From: an uncultured Pseudomonadota bacterium
Lineage (GTDB): Bacteria > Pseudomonadota > Alphaproteobacteria > Rs-D84
Assembly (NCBI GenBank): GCA_900313285.1
Contig: OMQP01000002.1
Coordinates: forward strand, 1-11,921
DNA length: 11,921 nucleotides
Direction: 5' to 3'
Positions 5,140 through 11,921 of the stretch are shown here, piece by piece. Under the pieces are notes generated by a model, which had not been told where the DNA came from, did not search any database, and saw nothing but the letters and a program-made list of their open reading frames with translations. Positions within the stretch are counted from its first letter, which is position 1. Each line of letters opens with the position of its first letter. Both the position numbers and the translations under genes were made by a program.

Positions 5140-6189
5140 ATGAAAAAGTCTTTGAAATGTTTGATGATTGCTACAGCATCAGTTGTTTCAACTGGCGCAT
5201 TTGCTGCATCAAATATGGAAAATCCACTTTACATGCCACAAAATCGTGAAGTGTATTTAAAAACTGGCGCTGCCATGATGTACAAAACAGTTGAAGGCAC
5301 GCAAGCCACAGAAAAGAAAGGCGCAAGTGGGAGCGAAGAATTCCCAGTATGGCGTTTTACAGGTGATATGGGATATGGAATCACCGACAGATTAGATGTT
5401 CATGGACATTTTGGTTATACAAAAGACGGTGAAATCGATCGTAAAGGTATGCACCGCGGACGTATTGGTTTAATGTTCCGTGCATTAACAGAAGATGATC
5501 CTTTCGTATTAGATTTGTATGCAGATGCATATTTGTCTGGTATTACACCAATGAAAGGTACTTACACAACAAATGGATTTAATTTTGCAAACTATTCAAA
5601 TGGACGTTGGGGTGCAATTGCCGGAACACGTTTTGGTAAAACATTGGGTGATTTCACATTGGCTGCACACGTTGAATATCTGCAAACATTTGGAAACCAC
5701 AACAACAAAATCGGCATAGAACCAGGTATGACACCATTGAAAGGAAAAGTTCCTCCTGCTTATGAAAACTTAACTATGGCACAATTAGGTTTCCCTGATG
5801 AAATTTCGGTTGATTTAAAATCAACACACGAAACAGTTGCTGGATTCGATGCAATGTATCAAATGAATCAAAAATGGTCATTTGGTGCAGGGTTTGAATA
5901 CATCGAACATTCTGACAATGGTGTAAAAGGTATCCATACACAATTATCCGATGCCGGTGCAGCATCTGTATTTCAACAAGCTGTTGTTGCAGGTTTGTTG
6001 AACGAAACAGCAAACATGAAAGATGGTTGGGATGAATATGTAATCAAAACAAGTGTTGGCTATCAAATGACTGACGATATTCAATTCGCAGGATTTTTTG
6101 AATACACATTGGATGATGCACATTCAAATTCTCAAAATGCTACCGATTGCAAAATGGAATTGGGTGTTCGTTTGAACGCAAGATTCTAA
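5140..6189 (+). CDS. Outer-membrane beta-barrel (porin-like) protein, 349 aa
   Basis: An exported protein, probably an outer-membrane barrel. A textbook Sec signal peptide (MKK, hydrophobic core, then STGAFA with cleavage before ASN, about residue 22) is followed by alternating amphipathic strands with girdle aromatics. Examples are FTGDMGYGITDRLDVHGHFGY, RIGLMFRAL, WGAIAGTRFGKTLGDFTLAAHVEYL and YEYVIKTSVGYQM-like repeats near the end. It closes with MELGVRLNARF, whose terminal Phe is the usual BamA recognition signal. I chose the ATG at 5140 because AGGAG lies six bases upstream and the signal peptide starts there; the upstream in-frame codons overlap intergenic repeats. It is transcribed alone, with a strong terminator after it. 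Substrate and exact family are not evident. Confidence 0.85.
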   Translation: MKKSLKCLMIATASVVSTGAFAASNMENPLYMPQNREVYLKTGAAMMYKTVEGTQATEKKGASGSEEFPVWRFTGDMGYGITDRLDVHGHFGYTKDGEIDRKGMHRGRIGLMFRALTEDDPFVLDLYADAYLSGITPMKGTYTTNGFNFANYSNGRWGAIAGTRFGKTLGDFTLAAHVEYLQTFGNHNNKIGIEPGMTPLKGKVPPAYENLTMAQLGFPDEISVDLKSTHETVAGFDAMYQMNQKWSFGAGFEYIEHSDNGVKGIHTQLSDAGAASVFQQAVVAGLLNETANMKDGWDEYVIKTSVGYQMTDDIQFAGFFEYTLDDAHSNSQNATDCKMELGVRLNARF

Positions 6190-6222
6190 AATTACAATCA
6201 AAAATAACTTATATTGGACATT

Positions 6223-6252
6223 TGTACCCGGGGCATCCCGGGTACATTTTTT
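6223..6252 (+). terminator. Strong intrinsic terminator after the porin-like gene
   Basis: TGTACCCGGG (6223-6232) and CCCGGGTACA (6237-6246) form a GC-rich 10-bp stem with the loop GCAT, directly followed by six T residues. It begins 33 bases after the stop codon and isolates this gene from the next unit. Confidence 0.93.
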
Positions 6253-6289
6253 ATTTTGTTAATTAACGCTTTTTTTAAACCTCATTTTA

Positions 6290-6298
6290 TGATATAAT
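6290..6298 (+). promoter_or_regulatory. Extended -10 promoter for the barrel/glycine-zipper pair
   Basis: TGATATAAT is a perfect extended -10 (TGnTATAAT). There is no good -35 at the expected distance (a T-run), which fits extended -10 promoters. Transcription would start near 6305, giving a leader of roughly 20 bases containing AAAGGA and GAAGGG before the ATG at 6324. Confidence 0.55.
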
Positions 6299-6323
6299 AT
6301 TCACAAAGGAAGTCGAAGGGAAG

Positions 6324-7457
6324 ATGAGAAAATTCAAGTTTCTTGCGGTTTTGACGGGTGTTATATCAGCTTTGCCGTTTGCAGCAAATGCTGAATATCC
6401 TGTATATAACCCACAACAATTAGCGCGCCAGGGCTATGTTATAAATCAGTATAACCCACAACAAATGGCTGGACGTACAAACATAACTTCGCAACAGTTG
6501 GTTGCTGCGTCTGCTGTTAATGGTCGTCCAATGGTACGAAATATTGGTGCAACAAATCCAAATCGTATAACAGGGGCTCTGCCACGTGTTGGGTCTTCTG
6601 CAACAAATGCCGGGCGCCAATATTACCAATCATCTGATTATGACAGATTGGCAGACAGTGGTTTATACATTGGTTTGTCTGCTGGATACAGCACGATGAT
6701 CAGCGGACAAATGTCTGCAGATTATTCTGGACAACAAAACGCATTCTTTGCACCGGGTTCATTCCGCGCATCTGATTTTAATCACGACAGTGTTATACCA
6801 CTTGAAATTTCTGTTGGTGCCGCAATCAACAGCGATATCCGTGTTGATTTCTCGCTTTTACGTTATACCGGCATGTCATATGCCAGCAACGTTCAAACAT
6901 CTACCGGAAATGGCTTTGTTGATGCAACCGTATCTGGCGGTGCAATTACATCAAATTCAACAATGTTGAATGTTTACTATAACATTGATTCATTTACCGG
7001 ATATGTTGCAGGCGGTTCACTGCGCCCATATGTTGGTGGTGGTATTGGGTTATCGTTAAACACTATTGCTGACTATGTCGTTTTTGATAACAGTTTTTAT
7101 GATGAAACAAATGGTCTTGGGCCGGGCAGTGTACAACCTGGTGGGTTAACCGCTATTTCTGATGTTTATGCATATCATAATGGCGGAACAATGGAACAAT
7201 TGGCTTTTCAATTAGAAACAGGTATCACAACATCTATGAACGATGGTTTAAAACTTGATTTCTTTATACGATATGCAAATTTGGGTAAAGTCAGAACCTC
7301 TGGATCCATCATCGTATCACAAACAGAATGGTTAAGTGATGGCGCTGGAGATGAATACGAGGCACCATATGACAGTGTCTTCCATTATACAAATTGGTAT
7401 GAAAGTGGCAGATTAAGCAGTTTAGATGTCGGGGTCAGATTAAGATTAGAATTCTAG
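6324..7457 (+). CDS. Opacity-like outer-membrane beta-barrel protein with N-terminal extension, 377 aa
   Basis: A Sec signal peptide (MRKFKF, hydrophobic core, PFAANA with cleavage before EYP at about residue 23) leads into a low-complexity, Gln/Asn-rich extension (24-105), then a barrel. The extension begins with two copies of a 15-residue unit starting YNPQQ (28-42 and 43-57); the 15 bases coding YNPQQ are identical in both. The barrel starts near 112 with SGLYIGLSAGYST, typical of opacity/Omp25-like proteins. It continues through strands such as RPYVGGGIGLSLN and KLDFFIRYANLGKV and ends SLDVGVRLRLEF with a terminal Phe. The extension is exposed either to the periplasm or the surface. The next gene starts 10 bases later, so the two form an operon. 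Confidence 0.85.
   Translation: MRKFKFLAVLTGVISALPFAANAEYPVYNPQQLARQGYVINQYNPQQMAGRTNITSQQLVAASAVNGRPMVRNIGATNPNRITGALPRVGSSATNAGRQYYQSSDYDRLADSGLYIGLSAGYSTMISGQMSADYSGQQNAFFAPGSFRASDFNHDSVIPLEISVGAAINSDIRVDFSLLRYTGMSYASNVQTSTGNGFVDATVSGGAITSNSTMLNVYYNIDSFTGYVAGGSLRPYVGGGIGLSLNTIADYVVFDNSFYDETNGLGPGSVQPGGLTAISDVYAYHNGGTMEQLAFQLETGITTSMNDGLKLDFFIRYANLGKVRTSGSIIVSQTEWLSDGAGDEYEAPYDSVFHYTNWYESGRLSSLDVGVRLRLEF
6405..6494 (+). repeat. Two 45-base tandem units in the N-terminal extension of the second barrel gene
   Basis: Two 15-codon units (6405-6449 and 6450-6494) begin with an identical 15-base string coding YNPQQ and then diverge, although both end in Gln. They look like an old in-frame duplication within the Gln/Asn-rich region. 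Confidence 0.6.
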
Positions 7458-7467
7458 TTTGTAAAAA

Positions 7468-9129
7468 ATGAAAAATAAAATATGTGAAATATCTTTATTT
7501 TCTTTAATTTTGGCATGTGTATCATCATTGCCAGTTGATGCACGCGTCATAACAACAAATAATTCAAATCGTTCATATGCCAATGCTTATCAACAGGTTA
7601 ACGCCATGCGTTACCAGCAAGAATATGCAGCTACGGAAGCCGCAACTGCTGAATTACCAGTTATGGTATCCGACGAACAATTGAAAGCTGCTATCTTGGA
7701 CGGTACCGCAGAAAATGTCACAGTATCTGACTTGGAAGCATGTTCGATGATTTATCCAAATGGCGTTTTCAAATGGGAAATTCCTGAATCAGGCGTTCGT
7801 CGCAATCAAACACCACAATGCGTTGCAGTTGTTGAATTACGTGATGTAAACAACCAAAATGCAGTATTGGCGACAACGACTGTTGCCGCTGGCGATACAT
7901 TTAAATGTAATATTGATTCGTTTCCTGAATCCGGACTTTCTTTCAATGTAAAATATGGCAAAGTGGAATTACCTGCAGACGCTGCACCAACAATGGACGA
8001 TGTCATAGCGGTAATGAACGAAGAACAAAAACAAAATGCAGGTTTGAAAATCGCTGCGGGCGCAATTATTGGTGGCCTTGCAGGGAATATTTTGGCACCA
8101 AAACAGGCAGATAATCAAAAAATGTTTGGTACCGGCAAAACACAGTTAATCGACACCGCAATTGGAACTGCAGCAGGTGCCGGCATTATGGCGGCAGGTT
8201 CATACAGCGGTAAAGTTGCAGGTGACACCATTAAATCGACAGCCGTAAATGCCGCATCCGGTATGGTCTTAGGAAATATGTTGGCTGGCGCGTCTGGTGG
8301 TGATACAGTTATAGCAACTACAAAATGTAAAGTTGATAAAGAAGAAAAAGATTGTGTTATTGGAACATGCGCCATTAAAAAAACTGATGGTGTTAGAATT
8401 GAATCTGGTGTTGGAAATAACGACAAATATTATTTCATCAAAAAAAGATCCTGTAATGAAATGCTTGAATGTGAACAAGTCAATGGCACATATACATCAT
8501 GCGTCCAGGTTCCAGTATCAAAATATACAGATATTCAGGTTGACGGGAAATTATGTTCTTCATTAAGCGAATCTGAATATAATAATGTGAATGAATCTTT
8601 CATACGCAACCAGGATAACCCACAAAAATTAGAATTGGCACAAATTGTATCCAACGGTGAATTTTTAATTGTATCCCATGCGGAAGAAACCGACGGTCGC
8701 GAACACGCATATGCGATTTTGCAAGACGGCGAAATGTTAAAACATCCATTAGGTATAAAACTGGCTGATTTTAAAGATATATCTGTTACAGCATATTACT
8801 ATCGCAATAATGACTATACCGTTGATATAAAAAAAGTACTGACAAACTGTGATTTTGACCCAAAAACCCAGGATGCCGAAGATGGCGCATTGGTTGATAT
8901 AAACAACCAATCACGTGCAAAGGCAACCCTTGCTGGAACTGCTGCCGGTGGTGCAATGGGCGGTTTTGCAGGATACCAGGGTGCACAAGATGAAGTATCA
9001 CAACGTTGGGTCAGCGCTGTTCGTGAATATCAAGATTCACTGTCCAATTTCGTATGTTCGACAGGCGGACGTTTCTTGTCACAATATAATGACTATCTTC
9101 AAATTCAAGAATTAAAGAAATCTGAATAA
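7468..9129 (+). CDS. Exported Cys-rich glycine-zipper envelope protein, 553 aa
   Basis: I do not recognise the family. The N-terminus is a signal peptide with two possible readings: signal peptidase I after PVDA (residue 25), or a poor lipobox ILAC with Cys17. Four Gly/Ala-rich hydrophobic glycine-zipper segments lie at about 193-210 (AAGAIIGGLAGNIL), 231-251 (GTAAGAGIMAAGSYSG), 258-279 (ASGMVLGNMLAG) and 488-505 (AGTAAGGAMGGFAGYQG). Such segments often insert in or line outer-membrane complexes. Between them is a Cys-rich region from about residue 287 (TKCKVDKEEKDCVIGTC onward), with further Cys near 92, 118 and 147, so disulfides are expected in the periplasm. It has no clear Shine-Dalgarno and starts 10 bases after the barrel gene's stop, suggesting translational coupling and a shared job. 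Confidence 0.82.
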   Translation: MKNKICEISLFSLILACVSSLPVDARVITTNNSNRSYANAYQQVNAMRYQQEYAATEAATAELPVMVSDEQLKAAILDGTAENVTVSDLEACSMIYPNGVFKWEIPESGVRRNQTPQCVAVVELRDVNNQNAVLATTTVAAGDTFKCNIDSFPESGLSFNVKYGKVELPADAAPTMDDVIAVMNEEQKQNAGLKIAAGAIIGGLAGNILAPKQADNQKMFGTGKTQLIDTAIGTAAGAGIMAAGSYSGKVAGDTIKSTAVNAASGMVLGNMLAGASGGDTVIATTKCKVDKEEKDCVIGTCAIKKTDGVRIESGVGNNDKYYFIKKRSCNEMLECEQVNGTYTSCVQVPVSKYTDIQVDGKLCSSLSESEYNNVNESFIRNQDNPQKLELAQIVSNGEFLIVSHAEETDGREHAYAILQDGEMLKHPLGIKLADFKDISVTAYYYRNNDYTVDIKKVLTNCDFDPKTQDAEDGALVDINNQSRAKATLAGTAAGGAMGGFAGYQGAQDEVSQRWVSAVREYQDSLSNFVCSTGGRFLSQYNDYLQIQELKKSE

Positions 9130-9154
9130 AAAAAACGCCTAAACGGCGTTTTTT
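9130..9154. terminator. Bidirectional intrinsic terminator between the glycine-zipper gene and trhP
   Basis: AAAAAACGCC (9130-9139) and GGCGTTTTTT (9145-9154) form a 10-bp stem with a 5-base loop, with U-tracts on both strands. It starts at the base after one stop codon and overlaps the convergent trhP stop by two bases. Confidence 0.92.
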
Positions 9155-10397
9155 ATTTATGTTTATACGCTAAAATCAGCGGAACCATTTTATCACGATA
9201 TTGCGATGGAATTTTTTCAATTGGAACCAACAATGAATTGCTCTGACCTGCGGACATTTTTGGTAATTCTGCATTGTCTTTGGCATTTATAATATGTTCC
9301 AAAACAATTGAAACTGTATCCTGGGTAAATGGTAAAAGAAAATGTATTGTATCACCCTGCTTTATTTCATTACGTAATTCAAATGTAATATTTTTATCAT
9401 CTGTATTTGTTATAACACCCGCAACACAATAATCAGAATTAGAATGCGTCTGTTCGTAATCATGTGCATCTGGCGGGACCGGGCCATCAAAGAAAGCCGT
9501 TGTATATCCACGCGTTTCCAACAAATTCAAATCATCCATAAATGGTTTTGGGTCAAAATGTTCTGGGTCACGTGCATAGGCATCCAGCGCATTACGATAT
9601 GCGCGTGTCACGGCTCCAACGTAATATTCACTGCGGTTACGACCTTCTATTTTCAATGTATCTGGATTTGATTCTATAACTTCTTTAAGACGTGGCATCA
9701 AACATAAATCTTTGCTGTTCATGATATAGGCGCCGCGATCATCTTCTTCGATTGGCATTTCTATGCCAGATTCTTTCTCACGCAAAATCACATCGTATTT
9801 CCAACGACATAATTGCGCACATGCCCCACGATTAGATGGACGTCCGGTTATATAATTTGACAACAAACAACGTCCAGAATACGACATACACATTGCACCA
9901 TGAATAAATATTTCAAGACCGATATCTGGACACTGTTCACGTATGGATTCAAATTCCTTGTGTGAAACTTCACGTGCCAACACACATTGCACTGCACCGG
10001 CTTTTTGCCAAAATTTAACAGTGGATGCACTGCAAATGTTTGCCTGGGTTGATATATGGACTGGAATATCAGGATGATGTTCTTTCACCCACATTAAAAC
10101 GCCAGCGTCAGATATAATTAACGCGTCAGGGCGCAAATAATTTAATACTTCGGACACTTTATCCATATTTGCATAATCACGATCGTGTGCGAACAAATTA
10201 AAGGCCAAATAAACCCTCTTACCATGTTTATGCGCAAAATCTATACCCTGTTTAACTTCATCCACGGTAATTTTTGCACGTGCACGCATTGAAAAACCTG
10301 GCAATCCGGCATAAATAGCATCTGCCCCATAAAGAACGGCTGTTTTAAAAGCATCTAATGTGCCTGCAGGTGCTAAAAGTTCTGGTAATTTTTTCAT
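9153..10397 (-). CDS. trhP: U32-family tRNA hydroxylation enzyme TrhP (YegQ), 414 aa
   Basis: TrhP, long annotated as peptidase U32 YegQ, makes 5-hydroxyuridine at tRNA position 34 using prephenate. The protein follows E. coli YegQ closely: ELLAPAGTLDAFKTAVLYGADAIYAG at the N-terminus (6-31, shown here as the start ELLAPAGT), HISTQANI (114-121), and the U32 signature EIFIHGAMCMSYSGRCLLS (162-180). Then come GACAQLCRW, GAYIMNSKDL, and KIEGRNRSEYYVGAV. Cys170, 177, 193 and 197 match the family's conserved cysteines, thought to bind an iron-sulfur cluster. At 414 residues it is about 40 shorter than YegQ, mainly because a loop after residue 200 is reduced. There is no Shine-Dalgarno at the ATG; a promoter places the start of transcription at or beside it. 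A related RlhA (rRNA) assignment is less likely given the close YegQ match. Confidence 0.92.
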   Translation of the reverse strand: MKKLPELLAPAGTLDAFKTAVLYGADAIYAGLPGFSMRARAKITVDEVKQGIDFAHKHGKRVYLAFNLFAHDRDYANMDKVSEVLNYLRPDALIISDAGVLMWVKEHHPDIPVHISTQANICSASTVKFWQKAGAVQCVLAREVSHKEFESIREQCPDIGLEIFIHGAMCMSYSGRCLLSNYITGRPSNRGACAQLCRWKYDVILREKESGIEMPIEEDDRGAYIMNSKDLCLMPRLKEVIESNPDTLKIEGRNRSEYYVGAVTRAYRNALDAYARDPEHFDPKPFMDDLNLLETRGYTTAFFDGPVPPDAHDYEQTHSNSDYCVAGVITNTDDKNITFELRNEIKQGDTIHFLLPFTQDTVSIVLEHIINAKDNAELPKMSAGQSNSLLVPIEKIPSQYRDKMVPLILAYKHK

Positions 10398-10404
10398 GGC
10401 AATT

Positions 10405-10432
10405 ATTCTAGCAGTGTTTTTTACAATATCAA
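10405..10432 (-). promoter_or_regulatory. Promoter for trhP giving a probable leaderless mRNA
   Basis: On the minus strand, TTGATA (10432-10427) and TAGAAT (10410-10405) are separated by 16 bases, each hexamer one mismatch from consensus. Only seven bases (AATTGCC) separate the -10 box from the ATG at 10397, so transcription should begin at about the A of the start codon. No ribosome site fits in that space. Confidence 0.55.
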
Positions 10433-10434
10433 AT

Positions 10435-10454
10435 AAAAAACGGGCAAACGCCCG
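10435..10454 (-). terminator. Intrinsic terminator after the 146-aa gene
   Basis: On the minus strand a short GC-rich stem, CGGGC (10454-10450) with GCCCG (10445-10441) and a 4-base loop, is followed by TTTTTT (10440-10435). It lies seven bases past the stop codon at 10462 and immediately upstream of the trhP promoter. Confidence 0.8.
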
Positions 10455-10461
10455 CTTTATT

Positions 10462-10902
10462 TTACAACTTTTTTATTCTTTTCAAAGAATTACACATTGC
10501 TGCTTCTATGGCTTCTTTTTCCTTTTGTGCCTTTACTGCTGCTTCTAAAGCTCTACGGGCCGCCATTATCTGCTCTTCTTTCACCCTGCCATAGATTTCT
10601 TTCTGTTCACGTTCTCTGGCAGCTTTTAACAATTCAGAAAACCAATTAAATCGTACGCACTGAATTTCGTTACCATCTTGAAATTCACAATCCATAGAAA
10701 CAATTTCTTCACCTGTTTTATCTGCAACAACAAATTTTTGTGGTTTTGTAACATTAAAAGTTATGTCTAGTGTATCCAATTCATATTTTTCACTGTTACC
10801 AATCAAAGATTTAATAACTTTTTTGGTGTTTTTTACCTTTTTCATCAATTCATTGATGATTTTTTGTTCTGTGCGAAACTGTTTATTAAAAATCAAAAAC
10901 AT
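10462..10902 (-). CDS. Hypothetical protein with charged C-terminal helix, 146 aa
   Basis: I do not recognise the family. A basic, helical N-terminal third (about 1-37) leads into a beta-rich middle (38-84: ELDTLDITFNVTKPQKFVV and EFQDGNEIQCVRF). A long charged Ala/Lys/Glu helix follows (about 90-135: LLKAAREREQKEIYGRV and RRALEAAVKAQKEKEAIEAA), probably a coiled coil. There is no signal peptide. I chose the ATG at 10902 because AAAGGA lies about seven bases upstream; the open frame continues to 11019, but those codons lie over the divergent promoter region. It has its own promoter and terminator. Confidence 0.75.
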   Translation of the reverse strand: MFLIFNKQFRTEQKIINELMKKVKNTKKVIKSLIGNSEKYELDTLDITFNVTKPQKFVVADKTGEEIVSMDCEFQDGNEIQCVRFNWFSELLKAAREREQKEIYGRVKEEQIMAARRALEAAVKAQKEKEAIEAAMCNSLKRIKKL

Positions 10903-10927
10903 ATAAAAATCCTTTGTTGTTAACCAT

Positions 10928-10955
10928 AATATAACATAATTTTTTGCATTGTCTA
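10928..10955 (-). promoter_or_regulatory. Predicted promoter for the 146-aa gene
   Basis: On the minus strand, TAGACA (10955-10950) and TATATT (10933-10928) are separated by 16 bases. Transcription would start near 10921, leaving a leader of about 19 bases with the AAAGGA ribosome site. Confidence 0.45.
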
Positions 10956-10963
10956 TCAAATTC

Positions 10964-10993
10964 TTGACAATTTTAAAGTTTGTGCAATAGTAT
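10964..10993 (+). promoter_or_regulatory. Promoter for the 123-aa gene, probably leaderless
   Basis: A perfect TTGACA (10964-10969) is followed after 18 bases by TAGTAT (10988-10993). The ATG at 10999 is only five bases further on, so transcription would start at or beside the start codon. No Shine-Dalgarno is present. Confidence 0.45.
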
Positions 10994-10998
10994 ACACT

Positions 10999-11370
10999 AT
11001 GAACAAAGAATTTAAACAAAACATTTTACGTGCAATAAAAAACAATACCGTGACAATAACATATTTGTCAGGCACACATTATACATATGAATTGGTCGGT
11101 AAAAACAATGTTTCTTTGATGGTTGTTGATTGCTATGACGGATATTTACCACGCATAGATATTTATATTGATAACAAGCCAGTTGCTCATATAAACCATT
11201 TTGCAAAAACGAATAAACAACTCAAAAATAACTATGACGTGACCGTAATTGCAAACAGAATGTTTTTGAAAAACGCCGAACAACACGGCTTAGTTCGAAC
11301 AACCATGAACAGACAACAATTCTTGTTGTCCAGATTTTTAGAAAAAAATTCATTAAAAAGAAGTAAATAA
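10999..11370 (+). CDS. Hypothetical basic protein, 123 aa
   Basis: I do not recognise the family. The protein is strongly basic and soluble-looking. A short N-terminal helix (MNKEFKQNILRAIKNN) precedes a beta-rich stretch (about 17-62: TVTITYLSGTHYTYELVG and RIDIYIDNKPVAHI), and the C-terminal half is helical with many Lys and Arg (FLLSRFLEKNSLKRSK). The high positive charge would allow nucleic-acid contact, but no motif shows it. The next gene's ATG directly follows its TAA with no gap, so the two are co-translated. Alternative downstream starts lack ribosome sites, so the first ATG is kept. Confidence 0.7.
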   Translation: MNKEFKQNILRAIKNNTVTITYLSGTHYTYELVGKNNVSLMVVDCYDGYLPRIDIYIDNKPVAHINHFAKTNKQLKNNYDVTVIANRMFLKNAEQHGLVRTTMNRQQFLLSRFLEKNSLKRSK

Positions 11371-11921
11371 ATGGCACAAACACAAGATACACATGAAATA
11401 TTCGCTAAAATTTTAGCAGATGCAAATATTAAATATGTTAATGGACTGGATGGCGAAGCATACGTATTATATGACGATGACGAAGGCGTATTATTTGAAA
11501 TAATTTTTAATAAGCACATAAAGAAATATTTTTTCAAACCTACAAAAGTATTATTAGATAAATATAAACAATACGGAATGTCAGAAGACAATAATTTAAC
11601 ACCGCAAATAATCTTTGAAACTGTGGCTTTCAAATACAAAATATACAGAATTGTTGCCAACACCGGCAACGATGTTTCAAAACTTTATCAACAAACAATG
11701 GTTGATTCTGACGTGATTTTTCAAATGCGCGGCGATTTTGAAACATATATGACCATGCATAGTGGTGTTTCTGGATATGCAATTGGGTTCAATTCAAAAA
11801 CAAAACAATACGGTTTTAAAAGATATGAATTAATTGATACACTATATAAAATCTGTGAAATACCATATGACAAAAAGCCAAATTATCCGGATTTATATAA
11901 AAAAACAAAAGATCTTTATCA
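11371..11921 (+). CDS. Hypothetical protein, 5' part, open to the right edge (at least 183 aa)
   Basis: This frame stays open from the ATG at 11371 to the end of the window and has no visible stop. I do not recognise the family. The start MAQTQDTHEIFAKILADANI is helical, followed by strands rich in Tyr, Phe and acidic residues (EAYVLYDDDEGVLFEIIFN) and then Lys-rich segments (KHIKKYFFKPTKVLLDKYK). The second half has FQMRGDFETYMTMHSGVSGY and many Tyr. The mix of a short helix plus beta strands resembles the neighbour before it, so the two could be distant relatives or partners. Codon use matches the window. The ATG abuts the previous TAA, which supports this start by coupling. Confidence 0.72.
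   Translation, partial: MAQTQDTHEIFAKILADANIKYVNGLDGEAYVLYDDDEGVLFEIIFNKHIKKYFFKPTKVLLDKYKQYGMSEDNNLTPQIIFETVAFKYKIYRIVANTGNDVSKLYQQTMVDSDVIFQMRGDFETYMTMHSGVSGYAIGFNSKTKQYGFKRYELIDTLYKICEIPYDKKPNYPDLYKKTKDLY

Noticed and set aside
8115..8478. Minus-strand open frames inside the glycine-zipper gene
   Set aside because: They are antisense shadows of a well-supported gene and have no ribosome site or recognisable domain.
10903..11019. N-terminal extension of the 146-aa protein
   Set aside because: It overlaps the promoter and start of the divergent 123-aa gene, and a ribosome site marks ATG 10902.
468..11370. Reassignment of UGA
   Set aside because: No recognised gene contains an in-frame TGA, and Trp positions use TGG, so the standard bacterial code suffices.
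11232..11669. Minus-strand 145-codon open frame across the two right-hand hypothetical genes
   Set aside because: It is low-complexity antisense of two consecutive plus-strand frames that abut TAA to ATG. The plus-strand frames fit the window's codon use and have a promoter.

Overview
The window reads as a compact, AT-rich bacterial chromosome segment that looks ordinary rather than phage- or plasmid-derived. I see no tRNA, rRNA, CRISPR array, transposase or integrase. Two beta-barrel-like proteins end in Phe, as outer-membrane proteins do, so the cell is Gram-negative. The lgt fragment resembles the rickettsial/alphaproteobacterial form (GRIANFIN motif). A clostridial-type 2[4Fe-4S] ferredoxin suggests anaerobic or microaerobic metabolism. 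My best guess is a small-genome, host- or gut-associated Alphaproteobacterium, but this is inference. The genetic code looks standard: Trp is TGG and no recognised gene contains in-frame TGA. Every gene whose end is visible stops at TAA or TAG.

Layout, left to right. (1) Positions 1-1053, minus strand: a hypothetical gene (468-1007) followed by the 5' part of lgt (1-442), which runs off the left edge. (2) Positions 1057-1842, minus strand: a two-gene unit of small cytosolic hypothetical proteins (91 and 127 aa), with a good sigma70-like promoter and a terminator. (3) Positions 1877-4299, plus strand: a Bax-inhibitor-1 family membrane protein, the ferredoxin and an alpha2-type glycyl-tRNA synthetase, ending at a hairpin shared with the convergent gene. 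(4) Positions 4304-5139: a minus-strand helical hypothetical protein, then an intergenic region rich in TTGACATA elements with a possible short leader ORF. (5) Positions 5140-9154, plus strand: an outer-membrane beta-barrel gene with its own terminator, then a tight pair encoding an opacity-like barrel and a large Cys-rich glycine-zipper envelope protein. (6) Positions 9153-10432, minus strand: trhP (yegQ), a U32-family tRNA-hydroxylation enzyme, apparently transcribed without a leader. (7) Positions 10435-11921: a minus-strand hypothetical gene and, divergently, two abutting plus-strand hypothetical genes, the second running off the right edge.

Functional themes are translation (GlyRS, TrhP), envelope biogenesis (Lgt, two barrels, the glycine-zipper protein) and redox or membrane homeostasis (ferredoxin, BI-1). 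Seven of the protein-coding genes are ones I cannot assign to a family. The points most worth a second look are an Lgt that lacks the first-helix segment carrying the essential tyrosine, a GlyRS with an altered RPETAQG motif in a lineage expected to use the alpha2beta2 enzyme, the barrel plus glycine-zipper envelope module, and palindromic TTGACA-type elements in two divergent intergenic regions. I found no clear evidence for a wholly new multi-gene system.
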